Assembly: GCA_027068385.1 (NCBI GenBank)
Contig: JAMOTR010000014.1
Span: 1 to 10,417, forward strand
Direction: 5' to 3'
DNA: 10,417 nt
DNA from: Candidatus Heimdallarchaeota archaeon
GTDB taxonomy: Archaea > Asgardarchaeota > Njordarchaeia > Njordarchaeales > JAMOTR01
Positions 1-6,060 of this stretch are shown here, in pieces (position 1 is the stretch's first letter; each line of letters opens with the position of its first letter). The translations under genes were made by a program, and so were the position numbers. The notes under the pieces are model-generated. The model had not been told where the DNA came from and did no database searches. It saw only the letters and a list, made by a program, of their open reading frames with translations.

Positions 1-192
1 TCCCGTAATTACTAAAGGTCCTAAAGCCCCGAACGCTCTGGAGAACATCGTAAGCACGAAGGTCGTGAACGTGAGCTCATAGACGTGCATCAGGTATATT
101 TGATACAGTAGGTCGAGACCTAAGATGACGAGGATCCCTAGGGCAAATAGATAAAGGTTAGAGTAGTCGGGCTTCGCTTCCTTTTTACTCAT
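1..192 (-). CDS. Membrane protein, N-terminal fragment (runs off left edge)
   Basis: The minus strand from an ATG at 192 stays open for 64 codons to the window edge, so only the N-terminus is visible. The protein starts with a short charged, Lys-rich segment (MSKKEAKPDYSN). A hydrophobic stretch at about residues 13-33 (LYLFALGILVILGLDLLYQI) follows and looks like a transmembrane helix. A second, less clear hydrophobic run lies at about residues 40-63. I do not recognise the family. Because the first helix comes right after a basic segment, it may be a signal anchor or the first helix of a multi-pass protein. The gene is downstream of the 244-residue gene on the same strand, separated by 59 bases that contain a T-run and a TATA-like element, so it is probably transcribed separately. 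The reading frame and start are fairly safe; the function is unknown. Confidence 0.7.
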   Translation of the reverse strand, partial: MSKKEAKPDYSNLYLFALGILVILGLDLLYQIYLMHVYELTFTTFVLTMFSRAFGALGPLVITG

Positions 193-208
193 TTATCGTT
201 ATTTATCG
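191..208. repeat. Short direct repeat at the start of the membrane gene
   Basis: ATTTATCG occurs twice, at 191-198 and 201-208, with a ten-base period (one helical turn). It covers the presumed transcription and translation start of the gene beginning at 192. It could be a regulator site or simply AT-rich chance. Confidence 0.35.
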
Positions 209-223
209 AGCCTTTTTCAAACA

Positions 224-231
224 TACATAAA
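224..231 (-). promoter_or_regulatory. Possible TATA box for the left-edge membrane gene
   Basis: The minus strand reads TTTATGTA, centred about 35 bases upstream of the ATG at 192. Archaeal transcription normally starts about 25 bases downstream of the TATA box, which would leave a leader of roughly 10 bases. The same octamer occurs 24-25 bases upstream of the actin start. This is inferred from position and base composition only. Confidence 0.35.
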
Positions 232-241
232 TTAGTGTTCG

Positions 242-246
242 AAAAA
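242..246 (-). terminator. T-run after the 244-residue gene
   Basis: Five T residues on the minus strand lie six bases after the TGA stop at 252-254. They sit inside a weak 5-bp inverted repeat (GTGTT/AACAC, 235-249). Archaeal RNA polymerase commonly terminates at such T-runs. The short arms make this a modest prediction. Confidence 0.4.
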
Positions 247-251
247 CACAC

Positions 252-986
252 TCATAAAGCATCGAAGGCGTTCTTTTCGGCCTCGAGCTTCTTCTTGATC
301 TCGGGGTCCTCGTTTCCGTATCCGAAGTGAACGATGTGCATAATAGCATCCTTTCCTAAGTAGGCGGCTAACGCTAGCGCTCCGGGGGACTCGATGATCT
401 TGGTGACGGGTTTAGCCTTAATCTCCCCCTCTAAAGCCTGCTTATATAGCTCGGTAGCAATATCGGTTACGATCTTCATGTATCCTGCCTTATACGGGTC
501 CTCGTCCTTTAGCTCGTAAGCGTGTACGTTGATCGTGTCTAGGTGTACGTGTACGCCGTTTCCTTTCTCCTTCACGGCCTTTACGTATTGAACTAGTACC
601 TTTACGTACTTGTTCTCAGCGTCCCCCTTCACGAACGCGTCCACGTCCATGTCGCGGAACACGTTGCGGGCGTCGTGGATGATCCTTAGATAGTCTATGA
701 TGCTCTCGGGCTCCACGTCGGGAGGTAGGGCTATGGCCCCGTCCTCGTCTACGGTGTAAGTGGAGGCGATCACGTAGTATCCGGGCTGCGTGTCTATCAC
801 GCGTATATCGCGCTGCTCGTCGAGTACGCGAGCTTCCTCTAGGCGGTTCTTTATCTGTAGGAACCGGGGCTCGGAGGTAGGAGGAAGTATAGCGGCCTCC
901 ACACCCGCTAACTCTACGATAGGTCTAGACCGTCCGAGTCCCTTATTTTGATCGAATAGCTCCGGCACCTTCTGGTCTAACCGCAT
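252..986 (-). CDS. Unrecognised 244-residue soluble protein with clustered histidines
   Basis: A complete ATG-to-TGA gene on the minus strand encoding an acidic, soluble-looking protein with no signal peptide or membrane segment. I do not recognise the family. The most distinctive segment is at residues 144-159, which includes GVHVHLDTINVHAYE with histidines at 146, 148 and 155. A second histidine pair lies at 217 and 220 (MHIVHFGYG). The HxH spacing and the HxxH pair could form a metal or phosphate site, but this is a guess. The N-terminal half is rich in Asp, Glu and Arg, and the C-terminus ends in a charged helix. The ATG at 986 is supported by a good TATA box centred 23-24 bases upstream, which implies a leaderless transcript. 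The gene is downstream of the HPS-RraA fusion on the same strand (74-base gap), but its own promoter argues for separate expression. Confidence 0.8.
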   Translation of the reverse strand: MRLDQKVPELFDQNKGLGRSRPIVELAGVEAAILPPTSEPRFLQIKNRLEEARVLDEQRDIRVIDTQPGYYVIASTYTVDEDGAIALPPDVEPESIIDYLRIIHDARNVFRDMDVDAFVKGDAENKYVKVLVQYVKAVKEKGNGVHVHLDTINVHAYELKDEDPYKAGYMKIVTDIATELYKQALEGEIKAKPVTKIIESPGALALAAYLGKDAIMHIVHFGYGNEDPEIKKKLEAEKNAFDAL

Positions 987-1005
987 ACTCGATTTGTAGC
1001 GAGAA

Positions 1006-1013
1006 AAATATAT
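1006..1013 (-). promoter_or_regulatory. TATA box for the 244-residue gene
   Basis: The minus strand reads ATATATTT within an AT-rich stretch, centred 23-24 bases before the ATG at 986. That spacing puts the transcription start at or next to the start codon. No Shine-Dalgarno sequence is visible, consistent with leaderless translation. The adjoining T-run (TTTTT) could also stop transcripts arriving from the HPS-RraA gene. Confidence 0.55.
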
Positions 1014-1060
1014 GCTTTTGAGCTTGTGAAATCGGCTCTGATGGTCATATTTTAGTTCCT

Positions 1061-2371
1061 TTATTCCTTAGCTTCGATGTACATTTTCATGACTTCGCCT
1101 AGCGTCTTACCTTTCTCTATCTCGCGCCTTATAGCTTCCTCCTTTTCCCGCACGTCGAACGCCCTATTAGCTATTTCTACTAACCTCTCGCGAGGGATTA
1201 CGATCATGCCGTTATCGTCCACCACGACCCGATCCCCGGGATTTATGATCACGCCACGTACCTCCAGAGGCACGTTTACCTCTCCGAATCCCTTCGGCTC
1301 ACCGGCGTGAGGAACTATGTGCGTAGCGAACGCGGGAAACTCTAACTCGCGTATCACCTCGACGTCCCTAATCCCCCCGAATATAACCACGCCAGCGATT
1401 CCGCGATTCTTCGCGGACCTCGTAGCGAGTTCTCCCCGGCACGCGATCGGGGCGTCACCCGCATCTATCACGATCACGCTTCCCTCAGGAGCCATATCTA
1501 TCGCCTTTACGGGCCGATACCGATCCCCGGGAGCCGTACGGACGGTAAACGCGGGACCTATCGCTCTGAGCCCGGGACGTACGCTCTTGAGGCCTACGAT
1601 CACGTTGCGCCTCTTCATAGCGTCCGCGATATTAGGAGTAGACACCGTCTCGAATACCTTACGTATCTCCTCTTTCGTCCACCTCTTACGCTTCGTCTCT
1701 ATCTTTACTCCTTCCATCGCTCTAAAGCACTCCTCAGTAGCCTTCTCGGGGTCGCGCGATTTGGTTATATAAGAGCCTACGATCACTATATCCGCCCCCG
1801 CTGAGACTACGTCCGGGATACTTTCGGGGGTTAACCCTCCAGCTACGGCCACTAGTACGTCGTGTTCGTCCTTTATTTTCACGACCTCGCGCAATATGTC
1901 GATGGGACTCATACCCAACATTTGCTCGTCTATTCCCACGTGTACGCCTATAATATCTACGCCTAGAGACGCCACCTCTTTAGCCCTATCGATCGGTTTC
2001 TTAACTCCTATGAGGTCTACCATAACCTTTCCTCCATAATCGTGAGCTCCAAGCACGGCTTCGCGTATCGTAGCGTCGGGTGCGACGCCTAATACGGCTA
2101 CCACGTCTCCTCCAGCGCGCATCGCCATCTCGGCCTCCAAACGTCCCGTGTCCATAGTCTTCATATCTACTACGATTACGTTCTCGGGGAAGCGCTTACG
2201 TAACTCCTTCACAGCCCTCATGCCCTCAGCCTTCACCAGAGGAGTGCCTGCTTCTAGCCGTAACCTATCCGTAGCCCCTAAACGTTCGGCCGCCTTATAA
2301 GAGGCTTCGGCTATCTCCAGCGCTTTCTCTAAGTCTAATAGGTCTAAAGCGACCTGAAGTGCAGGCTTCAT
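1061..2371 (-). CDS. Bifunctional 3-hexulose-6-phosphate synthase / RraA-like protein
   Basis: A 436-residue fusion. Residues 1-220 are a hexulose-6-phosphate synthase TIM barrel of the OMP-decarboxylase superfamily. It has QVALD at 6-10, the catalytic VDMKTMDTG at 68-76, VHVGIDEQ at 143-150, and phosphate-binding loops AGGLTPE (177-183) and VGSYI (198-202). Residues 229-436 are an RraA-like domain (demethylmenaquinone methyltransferase-like fold) with GELAT at 313-317, GGIRDVEVI at 332-340, and a conserved C-terminal GD...DDNGMIVIP. The synthase interconverts formaldehyde plus ribulose 5-phosphate and hexulose 6-phosphate. In archaea lacking an oxidative pentose phosphate pathway it is thought to run in reverse to supply pentose phosphate. 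The role of the RraA domain in this fusion is not known to me; related domains include aldolases. The fusion itself is known in other archaea. No hexuloisomerase gene lies nearby. The ATG at 2371 follows a good AAGGAG at eight bases. Confidence 0.93.
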   Translation of the reverse strand: MKPALQVALDLLDLEKALEIAEASYKAAERLGATDRLRLEAGTPLVKAEGMRAVKELRKRFPENVIVVDMKTMDTGRLEAEMAMRAGGDVVAVLGVAPDATIREAVLGAHDYGGKVMVDLIGVKKPIDRAKEVASLGVDIIGVHVGIDEQMLGMSPIDILREVVKIKDEHDVLVAVAGGLTPESIPDVVSAGADIVIVGSYITKSRDPEKATEECFRAMEGVKIETKRKRWTKEEIRKVFETVSTPNIADAMKRRNVIVGLKSVRPGLRAIGPAFTVRTAPGDRYRPVKAIDMAPEGSVIVIDAGDAPIACRGELATRSAKNRGIAGVVIFGGIRDVEVIRELEFPAFATHIVPHAGEPKGFGEVNVPLEVRGVIINPGDRVVVDDNGMIVIPRERLVEIANRAFDVREKEEAIRREIEKGKTLGEVMKMYIEAKE

Positions 2372-2379
2372 CTCCTATA

Positions 2380-2385
2380 CTCCTT
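2380..2385 (-). promoter_or_regulatory. Shine-Dalgarno site for the HPS-RraA gene
   Basis: The minus strand reads AAGGAG eight bases before the ATG at 2371, an ideal spacing. This is the clearest ribosome binding site in the window and implies a leadered transcript, unlike most neighbours. The promoter must then lie inside the 5' end of the divergent taw2-like gene. A TATA-like GTATACTATC on the minus strand around 2422-2431 is a candidate. Confidence 0.6.
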
Positions 2386-2395
2386 AGAAATTATA

Positions 2396-3148
2396 ATGAG
2401 ATACGCGATCATAGGACACGTAGCGATAGTATACGTCCCTAGTCCGGATCATAAAATCCCGAAGGAGGAGCTAGAGAGGATCCTAAAGAATCCAAAGGTG
2501 AGGACCGTAATAGGACGCATCGGCTCCTTTGGGACTAAAAGACGCGTCCGTTCCGTATTACTCGCTGGGGAGCCGAAGACGGTCACGGTCCATAAGGAGC
2601 TATCGACGTATTTCGTCCTAGACGTGGCTCGCATTACGTTCTCACCCGGTAATCATTTCGAGCGCAAGCGCATGATAGAGGTCGCGGAGGACGGAGAGAG
2701 GATCTTAGATATGTTCGCGGCCGTGGGTAATCTCTCGATGCCTCTAGCTAAGCATAGACGCGTGGAAGTAATAGGAATAGAAATATGTGGATACACGTAC
2801 GCGTTCTTAAGAAGGACGATCGAGAAGAACAGCCTTAAGAACTTCTTACCCATATTAGGGGACTCTAGAATCTCCTCGCCTGAGTCGCGGGCGGATCGCA
2901 TACTCATGGGGTTCTTCGGGATAGACGAGAAACATATGTACGCGGCCGCTAAGGCGCTAAGAAATAGAGGGATCATACACGCTCATCGCTTAGTGCGTAA
3001 GGGAAGGGAGGAGGAAGAGATAGAGAGTCGGCTCAAGGAGTGGGGAAAGTTCATAAACGTGCTCGAGTACGATCGGCGCATAGTAAAAAGCTTCTCCCCA
3101 GCGCTTAATCACGTAGTCGTCGATATAAAAGCGAGAAAAATCATATAG
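2396..3148 (+). CDS. taw2: tRNA(Phe) wyosine aminocarboxypropyltransferase, Taw2/TYW2 type (Trm5/TYW2 family)
   Basis: A 250-residue member of the Trm5/TYW2 family. The N-terminal part carries the family's IGHVAIVYV start (6-14) and VRTVIGRIGSFGTKRR (35-50). Residues 66-93 include HKELSTYFVLDVARITFSPG and NHFERKRM, the typical lead-in to the Rossmann domain. SAM-binding motif I is DMFAAVGNL (105-113), the acidic ribose-binding residue is E129, GDSRI lies at 155-159, and ADRILMG at 166-172. Trm5 usually has an N-L-P type motif at that last position, whereas TYW2 enzymes have M-G or L-G, so I favour Taw2 over the m1G37 methyltransferase. Taw2 transfers the 3-amino-3-carboxypropyl group of SAM to 4-demethylwyosine at position 37 of tRNA(Phe). 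Motif I is unusual: family members normally have AG(I/V)G followed by an aromatic residue, not AAVGNL. The gene ends in an 8-base overlap with the convergent gene at 3141. Confidence 0.82.
   Translation: MRYAIIGHVAIVYVPSPDHKIPKEELERILKNPKVRTVIGRIGSFGTKRRVRSVLLAGEPKTVTVHKELSTYFVLDVARITFSPGNHFERKRMIEVAEDGERILDMFAAVGNLSMPLAKHRRVEVIGIEICGYTYAFLRRTIEKNSLKNFLPILGDSRISSPESRADRILMGFFGIDEKHMYAAAKALRNRGIIHAHRLVRKGREEEEIESRLKEWGKFINVLEYDRRIVKSFSPALNHVVVDIKARKII
3127..3140 (-). terminator. T-rich terminator for the ATPase-nth-TRAP-like operon
   Basis: Directly after the TGA at 3141-3143 the minus strand reads TTTTTCTCGCTTTT, a double T-run typical of archaeal intrinsic termination. It lies wholly inside the last codons of the opposite-strand taw2-like gene, where the A-rich sense strand encodes the basic tail KARKI. 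Confidence 0.5.
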
Positions 3149-3659
3149 ACCGGGGCTTCTTCGGACGCCTCACTATAAGCGCTATGAGTAGGCCTAAACC
3201 GGAAAGCCCTCCGAGTATAGCCGCGTATTTAACGGCCGTTGAGGTACTCTCCTCAATAGCCTTCTGAGTTTGATCGAGCACCGTGATCTTCACCCGATTA
3301 GAGTACGCGACATACTCCTCGTTTTTGTATACGAACTTCACTATCGCGGGTTCTATGTAGAACTCCCCAGCCCTCTCGGCTCTTATCTCCACGGTAAACG
3401 TTACGCTCTCGTTAGGCTTTAGTCTCTCCTTAAATGGTATCCGAGATTCGTTCTTCACTAAGGAGAACCCACTCGGTATCTGCCGGTATACGGTCACGTT
3501 ATAGACGTCCTCGTCCATGGTGTTCGTCACGTTGAGCGTGAGCGTTATGGAATCTCCTACGTACACGTTATCCGAGCTAGCCGTTAGTATAGCGTTTATA
3601 GAGGGCGTCGTGTATGGAAACAAGAGGAAGAGAACGATTAAAAGCGCGTAAGCCTTCAT
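3141..3659 (-). CDS. Secreted, membrane-anchored beta-sandwich protein, TRAP-beta-like architecture
   Basis: A 172-residue protein with a hydrophobic N-terminal signal peptide (about residues 1-23). One Ig-like beta-sandwich domain follows (about 28-128), then a transmembrane helix (about 145-163) and a short basic tail (RRPKKPR). The topology would place the domain outside the cell and the tail in the cytoplasm. The domain follows the general pattern of DUF11/CARDB-type modules: VGDSITLTLNVTNT, IPSGF, then LKPNESVTFTVEIRAERAGE. The layout of signal peptide, single domain, helix and basic tail, the overall length, and the register around KPNESVTFTV...AGEF also match eukaryotic TRAP-beta (SSR2), a partner of the Sec translocon. 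I regard that as a hypothesis, because generic domains of this type share the pattern. Four N-x-S/T sequons (N43, N54, N70, N83) are present. The ATG overlaps the nth stop as ATGA, so translation is probably coupled. Confidence 0.8.
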   Translation of the reverse strand: MKAYALLIVLFLLFPYTTPSINAILTASSDNVYVGDSITLTLNVTNTMDEDVYNVTVYRQIPSGFSLVKNESRIPFKERLKPNESVTFTVEIRAERAGEFYIEPAIVKFVYKNEEYVAYSNRVKITVLDQTQKAIEESTSTAVKYAAILGGLSGLGLLIALIVRRPKKPRSI

Positions 3660-4342
3660 GGATTCCTCCCCTCATTAGAGATAAGACGATTCCTCCGAGG
3701 ACATAAGTCCTTAAGCGGGCACTTCTCGCACTCGGGCCTCGGTTTACATACGGATCTACCCAAGGATATGAGCGCCTTATGTAGCTCAAAGAGATCATCT
3801 ACGGACTCTATCTCGCTCATTACGAACCTCCTTATCTCCTCATACCCCTTACCCCGACCCAGCCTAGAGGCTATGCGCCTGATGTGCGTATCTATCGGGA
3901 AGGCCCTATGACCCAAGTATATGAGGAGTAAATCCGCGGTCTTAGGACCTATTCCTTTAATACTCATCAGGCGCCTCCTTAGCTCTTCGGGCTCCAAATT
4001 AAGCCGAGAACGTATTTCGGAGGCGCGCCTTGAGATCTCACGTATCGTCCTAGCCTTCTGCTTTACGAGGCCTGCCGGTCTTATGCGCTCCTCGAGGTCA
4101 TCTAACTTATGAAGCTCTTCTACGGGTACGTCCTTAATCCTCTCCCGAGCCTTCTTAGCCTGCACGTCGCTCGTGTTCTGCGATAACACCGTGCGTATAA
4201 GTATGCGTAACGGCTCGTCTTTTTCTACAACAAAAACACCCACACGAAGGCCGCGGACACGCTCTAAAACCTCTTTAGGACTTACCTTTATCCCTCCTAA
4301 CGTTAGTTTTTCTGGTACCGACGAAGAGCGTGAAGAGCTCAT
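3656..4342 (-). CDS. nth: Endonuclease III (bifunctional DNA glycosylase / AP lyase)
   Basis: An HhH-GPD superfamily DNA glycosylase of 228 residues if started at the ATG at 4342. Numbering from there, PLRILIRTVLSQNTSD (44-59) is the N-terminal family signature. A helix-hairpin-helix lies at about 125-140 (LMSIKGIGPKTADLLL) with the catalytic Lys134. PIDTHIRR carries the catalytic Asp151. The C-terminal iron-sulphur cysteines are at 199, 205, 208 and 214. Having both Lys and Asp indicates glycosylase plus lyase activity on oxidised pyrimidines. The cysteine pattern is C-x5-C-x2-C-x5-C, one residue shorter in the first gap than the usual x6. The start is uncertain. An in-frame ATG at 4396 would add 18 low-complexity residues and lengthen the overlap with the upstream ATPase gene. 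Family length favours a start at 4342 or slightly later. The 3' end overlaps the next gene by four bases. Confidence 0.92.
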   Translation of the reverse strand: MSSSRSSSVPEKLTLGGIKVSPKEVLERVRGLRVGVFVVEKDEPLRILIRTVLSQNTSDVQAKKARERIKDVPVEELHKLDDLEERIRPAGLVKQKARTIREISRRASEIRSRLNLEPEELRRRLMSIKGIGPKTADLLLIYLGHRAFPIDTHIRRIASRLGRGKGYEEIRRFVMSEIESVDDLFELHKALISLGRSVCKPRPECEKCPLKDLCPRRNRLISNEGRNP

Positions 4343-5969
4343 ACGCTGGGAAGATCCCAACGTCCCGCGTTTCTGGGTTCTGCGGGAACGTACCATAAGT
4401 GACGTATCTGTAAAGCTTCGACCTAAACTCTTCTAGCTCCTGATCGTTAGGTTCGACGTGTACGCGGAAGAAGTCGTATTCGTAATAGTAGTCCTTCACC
4501 ACGACTATCGGTGTGGTCGCGTGCCTCAACCCTAATAGGGCGAGCTCCTTAAATAGCGGACTGTACTTCTCGACCTTATCCTTAACGTTACCCTCCGTCC
4601 TATACTGAGTGATCGGTAAATCGTCGTTGAGTACGTATAACATAAGCTCGATCATGTATGGATCCACGTCGAGCGGCACGTCCACGATGTAGCGGCCGTA
4701 GAATTTACCTATGTATATGTTTACAGGGACCTCTATCGTATCGAACACGCTCTTGAAGACGAACGCGTGGAGAATCGTAGAGAGCAAGAAGTCGTCCGGT
4801 TTCACAGGCGCGTCTCCGAAAGCTTCCCTCAAAGCCTCATATACCACTTTATCTAGAACTACGGGTACGATCTTATCGGAGGGATCTTTAAACGGGTCCT
4901 TACCGGGCTCAAAGTATCTAAACGGGACGATCAGCTGGTAACTTAAGGCCTCCTTTATTATAGGGTCGTTAAGATCGATCTCTATAGGCGAGAACAGGTT
5001 CTTCCGTAAGATCTCAAGCGCGCTTCTTACCTCCTCGTTAACGTTCCCTATAGCCTCGGCTAATACGCTTACGGTATTCACGAAGTTCGACTCCGATTTA
5101 ATTACGGAGGGGTACCGCGATGGGTAAGGGAGATATTGGTTGCGGAAGAACTTAGAGAGATCCTGTTTGCTTACGTTCGTTAGGTTTTCCACGAGCTTCT
5201 TCAAGTACGACTCCCCTCTCGACATCTCGGCATAAGAAAGATACGGGGAGAGGCTGCGTAGAGCGATGTACTTAAAGATGTAGTACTTCATATGATACAC
5301 GTTCCCGATCTTACTCCTCGATCCGCGCTCCTCCATCAGCACGCGCACCTCTTTAGGATACTTATATACGAGGAACGAGGGGAACTCCTTCGGGGATAGT
5401 TGTATGAGGACCTTCGCCTTCTTTTCCTTATCCGTATTGAACGACCTATATACGCTTTCTATCTTCTTTAAGAGCCGGTTAAAGTCCTTCGCGAAGCTAC
5501 CCGTAATAATCACTAAGAAGTCGTTCTCCTCGGCTATTCCTACGTATTCTAATAGTATTTCATCTATGATTTTAGGATCTAAATCGGCGAAGTCGTCTAA
5601 GAATACTATAGGGTGTCTTAACCCCATCTCTTTAGAGACCTCTACGATCGAACTCCGAAGCTCCCTCGGATCTACTTCTCCGACCTCCTTAGCGCTCACG
5701 TAAATTCCGTCCCTACCTAAATCGGAAATGATGTCCCGTATCTTTAGTATCATCATCGTCTTTCCCGAGTACTTCGGTCCGTATAGTAAATAAGCGCCCA
5801 ACCTCGGAGTCTTAGTCTGGATGTTCGTGAAATATAACGACCTATTAAAGATCGTCGAGGGCCGAAGATCCCTTCCGCGCTCTTTCGCCTCCTTCTCAAG
5901 CTCTAGGTACTCGGTCCGCTTATCTCCGAGCTCCTTCTGGTGAATCTTAATGTGTTCTTTTATCGGCAT
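4275..5969 (-). CDS. Archaeal AAA-type ATPase with long uncharacterised C-terminal region
   Basis: A P-loop ATPase of 564 residues resembling the archaea-specific ATPase family of STAND/AAA type (Pfam Archaeal ATPase). Numbering from the ATG at 5969: residues 1-45 are charged and probably helical. Walker A is GPKYSGKT (64-71), Walker B is IVFLDD (121-126), and a sensor-like LVIITGS lies at 152-158. The region after about residue 200 is long, helical and then mixed, with no motif I recognise. The family is often linked to nucleic acid or toxin-like and regulatory roles, but nothing here fixes a substrate. A TTG at 5987 is an alternative start adding six residues. The ATG is preferred because a strong TATA box is centred 25 bases upstream, which gives a leaderless transcript. 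The 3' end overlaps nth by 68 bases in another frame, so this is probably the first gene of a three-gene operon. Confidence 0.85.
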   Translation of the reverse strand: MPIKEHIKIHQKELGDKRTEYLELEKEAKERGRDLRPSTIFNRSLYFTNIQTKTPRLGAYLLYGPKYSGKTMMILKIRDIISDLGRDGIYVSAKEVGEVDPRELRSSIVEVSKEMGLRHPIVFLDDFADLDPKIIDEILLEYVGIAEENDFLVIITGSFAKDFNRLLKKIESVYRSFNTDKEKKAKVLIQLSPKEFPSFLVYKYPKEVRVLMEERGSRSKIGNVYHMKYYIFKYIALRSLSPYLSYAEMSRGESYLKKLVENLTNVSKQDLSKFFRNQYLPYPSRYPSVIKSESNFVNTVSVLAEAIGNVNEEVRSALEILRKNLFSPIEIDLNDPIIKEALSYQLIVPFRYFEPGKDPFKDPSDKIVPVVLDKVVYEALREAFGDAPVKPDDFLLSTILHAFVFKSVFDTIEVPVNIYIGKFYGRYIVDVPLDVDPYMIELMLYVLNDDLPITQYRTEGNVKDKVEKYSPLFKELALLGLRHATTPIVVVKDYYYEYDFFRVHVEPNDQELEEFRSKLYRYVTYGTFPQNPETRDVGIFPAYELFTLFVGTRKTNVRRDKGKS

Positions 5970-5990
5970 ACAATGTGTTATGAGCAAATG

Positions 5991-5998
5991 TTATATAG
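5991..5998 (-). promoter_or_regulatory. TATA box of the ATPase-nth-TRAP-like operon
   Basis: The minus strand reads CTATATAA, centred 25-26 bases before the ATG at 5969. This is the best TATA match in the window. It predicts a transcript beginning at the A of the ATG and excludes the upstream TTG at 5987 as the main start. Confidence 0.65.
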
Positions 5999-6033
5999 AC
6001 TCTAACGAAAATAGTTTTCCGCCCACAAACTAC

Positions 6034-6041
6034 TACTAAAT
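6034..6041 (+). promoter_or_regulatory. Probable TATA box of aspS
   Basis: TACTAAAT is centred 23-24 bases upstream of the aspS ATG at 6061, the spacing expected for a leaderless transcript. No Shine-Dalgarno sequence precedes the ATG. The sequence match is weaker than for the divergent operon. The two promoters share the 91-base gap between 5969 and 6061. Confidence 0.4.
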
Positions 6042-6060
6042 CTCCCCGCTACATCACCTC

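Noticed and set aside
235..249. Hairpin GTGTT/AACAC as a classical rho-independent terminator
   Set aside because: Arms are only five bases and AT-rich; the T-run alone is the more credible archaeal termination signal.
1077..1772. Long open frames on the plus strand opposite the HPS-RraA gene
   Set aside because: Ser/Thr/Ile-rich translations typical of the antisense of a strongly biased coding strand; the minus-strand gene has clear catalytic motifs.
2396..3148. Trm5 tRNA m1G37 methyltransferase as the identity
   Set aside because: The ADRILMG motif matches TYW2/Taw2 rather than the N-L-P type motif of Trm5, although a divergent Trm5 paralogue is not fully excluded.
3577..3798. Open frame of 73 codons on the minus strand across the nth/TRAP-like junction
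   Set aside because: It lies wholly within two well-supported genes in other frames and has no family features.
4288..4299. Strong Shine-Dalgarno-like AGGAGG on the minus strand inside the ATPase-nth overlap
   Set aside because: No canonical start codon follows at usable spacing, and the bases encode Arg-Arg and Gly-Gly in the two overlapping frames, so it is not listed as a functional site.
4711..5703. Plus-strand open frames opposite the ATPase gene
   Set aside because: Low-complexity Ser/Leu-rich translations with no motif or promoter; antisense by-products of the ATPase coding sequence.
5970..5987. TTG at 5987 as start of the ATPase
   Set aside because: The TATA box at 5991-5998 lies only a few bases upstream, so transcription would begin downstream of the TTG; the ATG at 5969 fits better.
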